Source: Tenodera sinensis
Lineage: Eukaryota; Arthropoda; Insecta; Mantodea; Mantidae
Assembly: GCA_030765045.1 (NCBI GenBank)
Contig: CM060968.1
Span: forward strand, 108,961,404 to 109,025,403
Direction: 5' to 3'
DNA: 64,000 nucleotides
Shown: piece after piece, positions 1-9,987 of the stretch
Layout of the letters: each line of letters begins with the position of its first letter
Numbering within the stretch: position 1 is the first letter of the stretch
Translations under genes and position numbers: made by a program
The notes under the pieces: generated by a model
What the model was told of the DNA's origin: nothing
Database searches by the model: none
The model's input: only the letters and a program-made list of their open reading frames with translations

Positions 1-67
1 CTAGTGAGTGACAGTATACGAATTGTTGCATTCGAATGCATGAAATTTCGATTAGCGAATACTACTA
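1..67. repeat. Last monomer of a preceding higher-order unit
   Basis: This unit carries GTATACGAATT. Units with GTATACGAATT directly precede a CTATTGAG monomer at 5900-5966, 9921-9987, 14478-14544 and elsewhere. The first monomer is therefore the tail of a unit that begins left of the window, so the array continues beyond base 1. Confidence 0.75.
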
Positions 68-134
68 CTATTGAGTGACAGTATCCGAATTATTGCATTC
101 GAATGCATGAAATTTCGATTAGCGAATACTACTA
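68..134. repeat. CTATTGAG marker monomer
   Basis: A G-to-T change at unit position 4 turns CTAGTGAG into CTATTGAG and removes the SpeI site. I found the same change at 68, 5967, 7106, 9988, 11731, 14545, 15617, 17627, 19572, 21248, 23995, 24598, 26543, 28219, 30832 and 37735, and none further right. Spacings are whole numbers of monomers plus the known inserted bases, so this is a reliable marker for higher-order unit boundaries in the left 60% of the window. Confidence 0.9.
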
Positions 135-201
135 CTAGTGAGTGACAGTATCCAAATTATTGCATTCGAATGCATGAAATTTCGATTAGCGAATACTACT
201 A
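135..201. repeat. Subtype K monomer exemplar (CCAAATTATTGC)
   Basis: It differs from consensus mainly by CCGAATT to CCAAATT at unit position 20, a CpG to CpA change. Subtype K sits at fixed places in the higher-order units, for example second in each unit of the left 11.7 kb. It is also the only subtype that acquired the extra T giving 68-bp monomers. Confidence 0.9.
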
Positions 202-268
202 CTAGTGAGTGACAGTATCCGAATTATTGCATTCGAATGCATGCAATTTCGATTAGCGGATACTACTA

Positions 269-335
269 CTAGTGAGTGACAGTATCCGAGAACTTGCATT
301 CGAATGCATGAAATTTCGATTAGCGAATACTACTA
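269..335. repeat. Subtype O monomer exemplar (GAGAACTTGC)
   Basis: Unit positions 20-29 read GAGAACTTGC instead of GAATTATTGC, several linked differences that make this the most distinct subtype. O monomers come with AAATTT, with AGATTT, or with TTTCAATTAG at unit positions 43-55, forming recognisable sub-classes. A monomer ending GCGGATAC is almost always followed by an O monomer, as here after 202-268. Confidence 0.9.
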
Positions 336-536
336 CTAGTGAGTGACAGTATCCGAATTATGGCATTCGAATGCATGAAATTTCGATTAGCGAATACTAC
401 TACTAGTGAGTGACAGTATCCGAATTATTGCATTCGAATGCATGAAATTTTGATTAGCGAATACTACTACTAGCGAGTGACAGTACCCGAGAACTTGCAT
501 TCGAATGCATGAGATTTCGATTAGCGAATACTACTA

Positions 537-603
537 CTAGTGAGTGACAGTATCCGAATAACTGCATTCGAATGCATGAAATTTCGATTAGCGGATACTA
601 CTA
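537..603. repeat. Subtype N monomer exemplar (GAATAACTGC with GCGGATAC end)
   Basis: Unit positions 20-29 read GAATAACTGC and the 3' end reads GCGGATAC instead of GCGAATAC. The related form GAATAATTGC occurs nearby. The A-to-G change at unit position 58 completes an inverted repeat with the following monomer (592-599 and 616-623). Confidence 0.88.
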
Positions 604-623
604 CTAGTGAGTGACAGTATCCG
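592..623. other. 8-bp inverted repeat across a monomer junction (exemplar)
   Basis: CGGATACT at 592-599 is the exact reverse complement of AGTATCCG at 616-623, leaving a 16-nt spacer that contains the monomer join. The arm is perfect only when a monomer ends GCGGATAC. With the consensus GCGAATAC one base pair is lost. Because GCGGATAC monomers are nearly always followed by an O monomer, this junction type recurs throughout the array. Confidence 0.75.
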
Positions 624-1005
624 AGAACTTACATTCGAATGCATGAAATTTCAATTAGCGAATACTACTACTAGTGAGTGACAGTATCCGAATAATTGCA
701 TTCGAATGCATGAAATTTCGATTAGCCAATACTACTACTAGTGAGTGACAGTATCCGAATAATTGCATTCGAATGCATGAAATTTCGATTAGCGGATACT
801 ACTACTAGTCAGTGACAGTATCCGAGAACTTGCATTCGAATGCATGAGATTTCGATTAGCGAATACTACTACTAGTGTGTGACAGTATCCGAGAACTTGC
901 ATTCGAATGCATGAAATTTCAATTAGCGAATACTACTACTAGTGAGTGACAGTATCCGAATTATTGCATTCGAATGCATGAAATTTCGATTGGCGAATAC
1001 TACTA

Positions 1006-1073
1006 CTAGTGAGTGACAGTATCCAAATTATTGCATTCGAATTGCATGAAATTTCGATTAGCGAATACTACTA
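1006..1073. repeat. 68-bp K monomer (extra T), no. 1
   Basis: The unit reads TTCGAATTGCATG in place of TTCGAATGCATG, a one-base gain that breaks the 14-bp palindrome. It is always in a K monomer and always followed by E-GCGGATAC. Twelve such units occur, and I take them as one lineage. Confidence 0.92.
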
Positions 1074-2145
1074 CTAGTGAGTGACAGTATCCGAATTATT
1101 GCATTCGAATGCATGAAATTTCGATTAGCGGATACTACTACTAGTGAGTGACAGTATCCGAGAACTTGCATTCGAATGCATGAAATTTCGATTAGCGAAT
1201 ACTACTACTAGTGAGTGACAGTATCCGAGAACTTGCATTCAAATGCATGAAATTTCGATTAGCGAATACTACTACTAGTGAGTGGTAGTATCCGAGAACT
1301 TGCATTCGAATGCATGAAATTTCGATTAGCGAATACTACTACTAGTGAGTGACAGTATCCGAATAACTGCATTCAAATGCATGAAATTTCGATTAGCGGA
1401 TACTACTACTAGTGAGTGACAGTATCCGAGAACTTGCATTCGAATGCATGAGATTTCGATTAGCGAATACTACTACTAGTGAGTGACAGTATCCGAATTA
1501 TTGCATTCGAATGCGTGAAATTTCGATTAGCGAATACTACTACTAGTGAGTGACAGTATCCGAGAACTTGCATTCGAATGCATGAAATTTCAATTAGCGA
1601 ATACTACTACTAGTGAGTGACAGTATCCGATTTATTGCATTCGAATGCATGAAATTTCGATTAGCGAATACTACTACTAGTGAGTGACAGTATCCGAATT
1701 ATTGCATTCGAATGCATGAAATTTCGATTAGCGAATACTACTACTAGTGAATGACAGTATCCGAGAACTTGCATTCGAATGCATGAGATTTCGATTAGCG
1801 AATACTACGACTAGTGAGTGACAGTATCCGAGAACTTGCATTCGAATGCATGAGATTTCGATTAGCGAATACTACTACTAGTGAGTGACAGTATCCGAAT
1901 TATTGCATTCGAATGCATGAAATTTCGATTAGCGGATACTACTACTAGTGAGTGACAGTATCCGAGAACTTGCATTCGAATGCATGAAATTTCGATTAGC
2001 GAATACTACTACTAGTTAGTGACAGTATCCGAATTATTGAATTCGAATGCATGAAATTTCGATTAGCGGATACTACTACTAGTGAGTGACAGTATCCGAG
2101 AACTTGCATTCGAATGCATGAAATTTCGATTAGCAAATACTACTA

Positions 2146-4223
2146 CTAGTGAGTGACAGTATCCGAATTATTGCATTCGAATGCATGAAATTTCGATTAG
2201 CGAATACTACCACTAGTGAGTGACAGTATCCAAATTATTGCATTCGAATGCATGAAATTTCGATTAGCGAATACTACTACTAGTGAGTGACAGTATCCGA
2301 ATTATTGCATTCGAATGCATGCAATTTCGATTAGCGGATACTACTACTAGTGAGTGACAGTATCCGAGAACTTGCATTCGAATGCATGAAATTTCGATTA
2401 GCGAATACTACTACTAGTGAGTGACAGTATCCGAATTATGGCATTCGAATGCATGAAATTTCGATTAGCGAATACTACTACTAGTGAGTGACAGTATCCG
2501 AATTATTGCATTCGAATGCATGAAATTTTGATTAGCGAATACTACTACTAGCGAGTGACAGTACCCGAGAACTTGCATTCGAAAGCATGAGATTTCGATT
2601 AGCGAATACTACTACTAGTGAGTGACAGTATCCGAATAACTGCATTCGAATGCATGAAATTTCGATTAGCGGATACTACTACTAGTGAGTGACAGTATCC
2701 GAGAACTTACATTCGAATGCATGAAATTTCAATTAGCGAATACTACTACTAGTGAGTGACAGTATCCGAATAATTGCATTCGAATGCATGAAATTTCGAT
2801 TAGCCAATACTACTACTAGTGAGTGACAGTATCCGAATAATTGCATTCGAATGCATGAAATTTCGATTAGCGGATACTACTACTAGTCAGTGACAGTATC
2901 CGAGAACTTGCATTCGAATGCATGAGATTTCGATTAGCGAATACTACTACTAGTGTGTGACAGTATCCGAGAACTTGCATTCGAATGCATGAAATTTCAA
3001 TTAGCGAATACTACTACTAGTGAGTGACAGTATCCGAATTATTGCATTCGAATGCATGAAATTTCGATTAGCGAATACTACTACTAGTGAGTGACAGTAT
3101 CCAAATTATTGCATTCGAATTGCATGAAATTTCGATTAGCGAATACTACTACTAGTGAGTGACAGTATCCGAATTATTGCATTCGAATGCATGAAATTTC
3201 GATTAGCGGATACTACTACTAGTGAGTGACAGTATCCGAGAACTTGCATTCGAATGCATGAAATTTCGATTAGCGAATACTACTACTAGTGAGTGACAGT
3301 ATCCGAGAACTTGCATTCAAATGCATGAAATTTCGATTAGCGAATACTACTACTAGTGAGTGGTAGTATCCGAGAACTTGCATTCGAATGCATGAAATTT
3401 CGATTAGCGAATACTACTACTAGTGAGTGACAGTATCCGAATAACTGCATTCAAATGCATGAAATTTCGATTAGCGGATACTACTACTAGTGAGTGACAG
3501 TATCCGAGAACTTGCATTCGAATGCATGAGATTTCGATTAGCGAATACTACTACTAGTGAGTGACAGTATCCGAATTATTGCATTCGAATGCGTGAAATT
3601 TCGATTAGCGAATACTACTACTAGTGAGTGACAGTATCCGAGAACTTGCATTCGAATGCATGAAATTTCAATTAGCGAATACTACTACTAGTGAGTGACA
3701 GTATCCGATTTATTGCATTCGAATGCATGAAATTTCGATTAGCGAATACTACTACTAGTGAGTGACAGTATCCGAATTATTGCATTCGAATGCATGAAAT
3801 TTCGATTAGCGAATACTACTACTAGTGAGTGACAGTATCCGAGAACTTGCATTCGAATGCATGAGATTTCGATTAGCGAATACTACGACTAGTGAGTGAC
3901 AGTATCCGAGAACTTGCATTCGAATGCATGAGATTTCGATTAGCGAATACTACTACTAGTGAGTGACAGTATCCGAATTATTGCATTCGAATGCATGAAA
4001 TTTCGATTAGCGGATACTACTACTAGTGAGTGACAGTATCCGAGAACTTGCATTCGAATGCATGAAATTTCGATTAGCGAATACTACTACTAGTTAGTGA
4101 CAGTATCCGAATTATTGAATTCGAATGCATGAAATTTCGATTAGCGGATACTACTACTAGTGAGTGACAGTATCCGAGAACTTGCATTCGAATGCATGAA
4201 ATTTCGATTAGCAAATACTACTA
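2146..4223. repeat. Higher-order unit 2 (31 monomers, 2078 bp)
   Basis: It repeats unit 1 at an offset of 2078 bp, including the GCAATTTCG unit (2321), the AGTACCCG unit with CTAGCGAG, the GTCAGTGAC and GTGTGTGAC units and the 68-bp K unit. The start lacks the CTATTGAG change seen in unit 1 but has CTACCACTAG. An EcoRI site, ATTGAATTCG, occurs near 2040 in unit 1 and near 4118 here, at the same place in each copy. Confidence 0.85.
3084..3151. repeat. 68-bp K monomer (extra T), no. 2
   Basis: Same TTCGAATTGCATG form as at 1006, exactly 2078 bp later, marking the second 31-monomer unit. Confidence 0.92.
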
Positions 4224-5966
4224 CTAGTGAGTGACAGTATCCGAATTATTGCATTCGAATGCATGAAATTTCGATTAGCGAATACTACCACTAGTGAGTG
4301 ACAGTATCCAAATTATTGCATTCGAATGCATGAAATTTCGATTAGCGAATACTACTACTAGTGAGTGACAGTATCCGAATTATTGCATTCGAATGCATGC
4401 AATTTCGATTAGCGGATACTACTACTAGTGAGTGACAGTATCCGAGAACTTGCATTCGAATGCATGAAATTTCGATTAGCGAATACTACTACTAGTGAGT
4501 GACAGTATCCGAATTATGGCATTCGAATGCATGAAATTTCGATTAGCGAATACTACTACTAGTGAGTGACAGTATCCGAATTATTGCATTCGAATGCATG
4601 AAATTTTGATTAGCGAATACTACTACTAGCGAGTGACAGTACCCGAGAACTTGCATTCGAATGCATGAGATTTCGATTAGCGAATACTACTACTAGTGAG
4701 TGACATTATCCGAATAACTGCATTCGAATGCACGAAATTTCGATTAGCGGATACTACTACTAGTGAGTGACAGTATCCGAGAACTTGCATTCGAATGCAT
4801 GAAATTTCAATTAGCGAATACTACTACTAGTGAGTGACAGTATCCGAATAATTGCATTCGAATGCATGAAATTTCGATTAGCCAATACTACTACTAGTGA
4901 GTGACAGTATCCGAATAATTGCATTCGAATGCATGAAATTTCGATTAGCGGATACTACTACTAGTCAGTGACAGTATCCGAGAACTTGCATTCGAATGCA
5001 TGAGATTTCAACTAGCGAATACTACTACTAGTGTGTGACAGTATCCGAGAACTTACATTCGTATGCATGAAATTTCAATTAGCGAATACTACTACTAGTG
5101 AGTGACAGTATCGGAATTATTGCATTCGAATGCATGAAATTTCGATTAGCGAATACTACTACTAGTGAGTGACAGTATCCAAATTATTGCATTCGAATTG
5201 GATGAAATTTCGATTAGCGAATACTACTATTAGTGAGTGACAGTATCCGAATTATTGCATTCGAATGCATGAAATTTCGATTAGCGGATACTACTACTAG
5301 TGAGTGACAGTATCCGAGAACTTGCATTCGAATGCATGAAATTTCGATTAGCGAATACTACTACTAGTGAGTGACAGTATCCGAGAATTTGCATTCGAAT
5401 GCATGAGATTTCGATTATCGAATACTACGACTAGTGAGTGACAGTATCCGAGAACTTGTATTCGAATGCATGAGATTTCGATTAGCGAATACTACTACTA
5501 GTGAGTGACAGTATCCGAGAACTTGCATTCGAATGCATGAGATTTCGATTAGCGAATACTACTACTAGTGAGTGACAGTATCCGAGAACTTGCATTCGAA
5601 TGCATGAAATTTCGATTAGCGAATACTACTACTAGTGAGTGACAGAGTCCGAGAACTTGCATTCAAATGCATGAAATTTCGATTAGCGAATACTACTACT
5701 AGTGAGTGGTAGTATCCGAGAACTTGAATTCGAATGCATGAAATTTCAATTAGCGAATACTACTACCAGTGAGTGACAGCATCCGAATTATTGCATTCGA
5801 ATGCATGAAATTTCGATTAGCGAATAGTACTACTAGTGAGTGACAGTATCCGAGAACTTGCATTCAAATGCATGAGATTTCGATTAGCGAATACTACCAC
5901 TAGTGAGTGACAGTATACGAATTATTGCATTCGAATGCATGAAATTTCGATTAGCGAATACTACTA
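4224..5966. repeat. Higher-order unit 3 (26 monomers, 1743 bp), hybrid of two unit types
   Basis: The first part, up to 5363, follows the 31-mer order of units 1 and 2. From 5364 the tail switches to a different series that starts with GAGAATTTGC and GATTATCG (5413) and includes GACAGAGTCC, GTGGTAGTATCC, GAATAGTAC and GTATACGAATT. The same 26-monomer order recurs at 8245 and 9988. This unit therefore looks like a recombination product joining a 31-mer head to another tail. Confidence 0.8.
5162..5229. repeat. 68-bp K monomer (extra T), no. 3, with GAATTGGATG
   Basis: It sits 2078 bp after no. 2 and has an added C-to-G change (GAATTGGATG). It also ends CTATTAG in place of CTACTAG. Confidence 0.9.
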
Positions 5967-7775
5967 CTATTGAGTGACAGTATCCGAATTATTGCATTCG
6001 AATGCATGAAATTTCGATTAGCGAATACTACTACTAGTGAGTGACAGTATCCAAATTATTGCATTCGAATGCATGAAATTTCGATTAGCGAATACTACCA
6101 CTAGTGAGTGACAGTATCCGAATTATTGCATTCGAATGCATGCAATTTCGATTAGCGGATACTACTACTAGTGAGTGACAGTATCCGAGAACTTGCATTC
6201 GAATGCATGAAATTTCGATTAGCGAATACTACTACTAGTGAGTGACAGTATCCGAATTATGGCATTCGAATGCATGAAATTTCGATTAGCGAATACTACT
6301 ACTAGTGAGTGACAGTATCCGAATTATTGCATTCGAATGCATGAAATTTTGATTAGCGAATACTACTACTAGCGAGTGACAGTACCCGAGAACTTGCATT
6401 CGAATGCATGAGATTTCGATTAGCGAATACTACTACTAGTGAGTGACAGTATCCGAATAATTGCATTCGAATGCATGAAATTTCAATTAGCGAATACTAC
6501 TACTAGTGAGTGACAGTATCCGAATAATTGCATTCGAATGCATGAAATTTCGATTAGCCAATACTACTACTAGTGAGTGACAGTATCCGAATAATTGCAT
6601 TCGAATGCATGAAATTTCGATTAGCGGATACTACTACTAGTCAGTGACAGTATCCGAGAACTTGCATTCGAATGCATGAGATTTCGATTAGCGAATACTA
6701 CTACTAGTGAGTGACAGTATCCGAGAACTTGCATTCGAATGCATGAGATTTCGATTAGCGAATACTACTACTAGTGAGTGACAGAATCCGAGAACTTGCA
6801 TTCGAATGCATGAAATTTCCATTAGCGAATACTACTACTAGTGAGTGGTAGTATCCGAGAACTTGCATTCGAATGCATGAAATTTCAATTAGCGAATACA
6901 ACTACTAGTGAGTGACAGTATCCGAATTATTGCATTCGAATGCATGAAATTTCGATTAGCGAATAGTACTACTAGTGAGTGACAGTATCCGAGAACTTGC
7001 ATTCAAATGCATGAGATTTCGATTAGCGAATACTACAACTAGTGAGTGACAGTAAACGAATTATTGCATTCGAATGCATGAAATTAAGATTAGCGAATAC
7101 TACTACTATTGAGTGACAGTATCCGAATTATTGCATTCGAATGCATGAAATTTCGATTAGCGAATACTACTACTAGTGAGTGACAGTATCCGAATAACTG
7201 CATTCAAATGCATGAAATTTCGATTAGCGGATACTACTACTAGTGAGTGACAGCATCCGAGAACTTGCATTCGAATGCATGAGATTTCGATTAGCGAATA
7301 CTACTACTAGTGAGTGACAGTATCCGAATTATTGCATTCGAATGCATGAAATTTCGATTAGCGAATACTACTACTAGTGAGTGACAGTATCCGAATAATT
7401 GCATTCGAATGCATGAAATTTCGATTAGCGGATACTACTACTAGTGAGTGACAGTATCCGAGAACTTGCATTCGAATGCATGAAATTTCAATTAGCGAAT
7501 ACTACTACTAGTGAGTGACAGTATCCGATTTATTGCATTCGAATGCATGAAATTTCGATTAGCGAATACTACTACTAGTGAGTGACAGTATCCGAATTAT
7601 TGTATTCGAATGCATGAAATTTCGATTAGCGAATACTACTACTAGTGAGTCACAGTATCCGAATTATAGCATTCGAATGCATGAGATTTCGATTAGCGAA
7701 TACTACTACTAGTGAGTGACAGTGTCCGAATTATTGCATTCGAATGCATGAAATTTCGATTAGCGAATACTACTA

Positions 7776-7842
7776 CTAGTGAGTGACAGTATCCGAATTA
7801 TTGCATTCGAATGCATGAAATTTCGATTAGCGAATACTACTA
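7776..7842. repeat. Consensus-type monomer (subtype E exemplar, 67 bp)
   Basis: This unit carries what looks like the commonest base at every position and serves as the reference for unit numbering. Landmarks in order: CTAGTGAGTGACAG (1-14), GTATCCG (14-20), GAATTATTGC (20-29), the palindrome centred on TTCGAA (27-40), ATGCAT (36-41), AAATTT (43-48), CGATTAGCG (49-57), and (ACT)n across the join to the next unit (61-67 plus 1-2). It has 24 G or C bases of 67 and four CpGs at positions 19, 33, 49 and 56. SpeI (ACTAGT), BstBI (TTCGAA) and NsiI (ATGCAT) sites recur once per consensus unit. Confidence 0.95.
7802..7815. other. 14-bp perfect palindrome, one per monomer (exemplar)
   Basis: TGCATTCGAATGCA reads identically on both strands and is centred on the CpG of TTCGAA (unit positions 27-40). 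An overlapping ATGCAT palindrome ends at unit position 41. The 14-mer recurs in most units. It is broken in K monomers with the extra T, in units with ATTCAAATG, and in units with TTGTATTCG, ATTGGAATG or CATTCCAATG. It is a plausible site for a dimeric DNA-binding protein or for a short cruciform, but no binding is shown. Confidence 0.85.
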
Positions 7843-8244
7843 CTAGTGAGTGACAGTATCCGAGAACTTGCATTCGAATGCATGAGATTTCGATTAGCGA
7901 ATACTACGACTAGTGAGTGACAGTATCCGAGAACTTGCATTCGAATGCATGAGATTTCGATTAGCGAATACTACTACTAGTGAGTGACAGTATCCGAATT
8001 ATTGCATTCGAATGCATGAAATTTCGATTAGCGGATACTACTACTAGTGAGTGACAGTATCCGAGAACTTGCATTCGAATGCATGAAATTTCGATTAGCG
8101 AATACTACTACTAGTTAGTGACAGTATCCGAATTATTGCATTCGAATGCATGAAATTTCGATTAGCGGATACTACTACTAGTGAGTGACAGTATCCGACA
8201 ACTTGCATTCGAATGCATGAAATTTCGATTAGCAAATACTACTA

Positions 8245-9987
8245 CTAGTGAGTGACAGTATCCGAATTATTGCATTCGAATGCATGAAATTTCGATTAGC
8301 GAATACTACTACTAGTGAGTGACAGTATCCAAATTATTGCATTCGAATGCATGAAATTTCGATTAGCGAGTACTACTACTAGTGAGTGACAGTATCCGAA
8401 TTATTGCATTCGAATGCATGCAATTTCGATTAGCGGATACTACTACTAGTGAGTGACAGTATCCGAGAACTTGCATTCGAATGCATGAAATTTCTATTAG
8501 CGAATACTACTACTAGTGAGTGACAGTATCCGAATTATGGCATTCGAATGCATGAAATTTCGATTAGCGAATACTACTACTAGTGAGTGACAGTATCCGA
8601 ATTATTGCATTCGAATGCATGAAATTTTGATTAGCGAATACTACTACTAGCGAGTGACAGTACCCGAGAACTTGCATTCGAATGCATGAGATTTCGATTA
8701 GCGAATACTACTACTAGTGAGTGACAGTATCCGAATAACTGCATTCGAATGCACGAAATTTCGATTAGCGGATACTACTACTAGTGAGTGACAGTATCCG
8801 AGAACTTGCATTCGAATGCATGAAATTTCAATTAGCGAATACTACTACTAGTGAGTGACAGTATCCGAATAATTGCATTCGAATGCATGAAATTTCGATT
8901 AGCCAATACTACTACTAGTGAGTGACAGTATCCGAATAATTGCATTCGAATGCATGAAATTTCGATTAGCGGACACTACTACTAGTCAGTGACAGTATCC
9001 GAGAACTTGCATTCGAATGCATGAGATTTCGATTAGCGAATACTACTACTAGTGTGTGACAGTATCCGAGAACTTGCATTCGAATGCATGAAATTTCAAT
9101 TAGCGAATACTACTACTAGTGAGTGACAGTATCCGAATTATTGCATTCGAATGCATGAAATTTCGATTAGCGAATACTACTACTAGTGAGTGACAGTATC
9201 CAAATTATTGCATTCGAATTGCATGAAATTTCGATTAGCGAATACTACTACTAGTGAGTGACAGTATCCGAATTATTGCATTCGAATGCATGAAATTTCG
9301 ATTAGCGGATACTACTACTAGTGAGTGACAGTATCCGAGAACTTGCATTCGAATGCATGAAATTTCGATTAGCGAATACTACTACTAGTGAGTGACAGTA
9401 TCCGAGAATTTGCATTCGAATGCATGAGATTTCGATTATCGAATACTACGACTAGTGAGTGACAGTATCCGAGAACTTGTATTCGAATGCATGAGATTTC
9501 GATTAGCGAATACTACTACTAGTGAGTGACAGTATCCGAGAACTTGCATTCGAATGCATGAGATTTCGATTAGCGAATACTACTACTAGTGAGTGACAGT
9601 ATCCGAGAACTTGCATTCGAATGCATGAAATTTCGATTAGCGAATACTACTACTAGTGAGTGACAGAGTCCGAGAACTTGCATTCAAATGCATGAAATTT
9701 CGATTAGCGAATACTACTACTAGTGAGTGGTAGTATCCGAGAACTTGCATTCGAATGCATGAAATTTCAATTAGCGAATACTACTACTAGTGAGTGACAG
9801 TATCCGAATTATTACATTCGAATGCATGAAATTTCGATTAGCGAATAGTACTACTAGTGAGTGACAGTATCCGAGAACTTGCATTCAAATGCATGAGATT
9901 TCGATTAGCGAATACTACCACTAGTGAGTGACAGTATACGAATTATTGCATTCGAATGCATGAAATTTCGATTAGCGAATACTACTA
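8245..9987. repeat. Higher-order unit 5 (26 monomers, 1743 bp)
   Basis: It is a tandem copy with unit 6 at an offset of 1743 bp (26 x 67 + 1): GCAATTTCG at 8420 and 10163, the 68-bp K unit at 9183 and 10926, GATTATCG at 9434 and 11177. It also matches unit 3 at an offset of 4021 bp. Private differences include GCGAGTAC near 8369 and GCGGACAC near 8970. Confidence 0.85.
9183..9250. repeat. 68-bp K monomer (extra T), no. 4
   Basis: It belongs to the first of the paired 26-monomer units, 4021 bp after no. 3. Confidence 0.92.

Larger units (their letters stand above)
68..2145. repeat. Higher-order unit 1 (31 monomers, 2078 bp)
   Basis: This is the first full unit of the left zone. Its order starts CTATTGAG-E, K, then an E unit with GCAATTTCG at 243 and a GCGGATAC end. 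The next copy has the same series of private variants 2078 bp later (243 and 2321; the 68-bp K unit at 1006 and 3084). 2078 is 31 x 67 plus the one inserted T. Differences from copy 2 are scattered single bases, for example TTGGCGAA near 991 here. Confidence 0.85.
5967..8244. repeat. Higher-order unit 4 (34 monomers, 2278 bp), composite
   Basis: The head matches the other left-zone units (CTATTGAG, K, GCAATTTCG at 6142). Near 6440 it skips a step: an N monomer with a TTTCAATTAG end replaces the usual N-GCGGATAC plus O-TTTCAATTAG pair, as expected of a hybrid made by unequal exchange. A second CTATTGAG monomer at 7106 starts an inner block (GAATAACTGC with ATTCAAATG, later GATTTATTGC and TTGTATTCG) that recurs from 11731. 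One unit near 7085 has a unique AAATTAAGATTAG change. Confidence 0.75.

Noticed and set aside
592..623. Rho-independent terminator from the inverted repeat
   Set aside because: The stem is only 8 bp and not GC-rich, the spacer is 16 nt, and no T-run follows. There is no transcription unit to terminate.
2030..2050. EcoRI site ATTGAATTCG as a possible transposon or construct scar
   Set aside because: It is a single G/C-to-A type substitution in an ordinary monomer, repeated at the equivalent place near 4118 through the 31-monomer duplication. Another arises independently near 5725.
7798..7832. tRNA-derived origin, from TTCGAAT resembling a B box and TTAGCGAATA resembling an A box
   Set aside because: The B-box-like site lacks the GG and CC flanks. 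The stem around TTCGAAT cannot form a normal T arm. The A-box-like site departs from consensus and follows, not precedes, the B-like site within a unit. The resemblance comes from the palindrome.
7776..7842. CENP-B box-like element around TTTCGATTAGCGAA
   Set aside because: The core pattern TTCG, four bases, A, two bases, CGGG is not met on either strand: the required A is G, and CGGG is absent.
7815..7853. Short ORFs repeated per monomer, such as ATGAAATTTCG onward ending at the TGA of GAGTGA
   Set aside because: The frame closes after 12 codons, the second ATG frame closes after 11, and the 67-bp period shifts frame each unit. Substitutions show no codon pattern and there is no long open frame on either strand.
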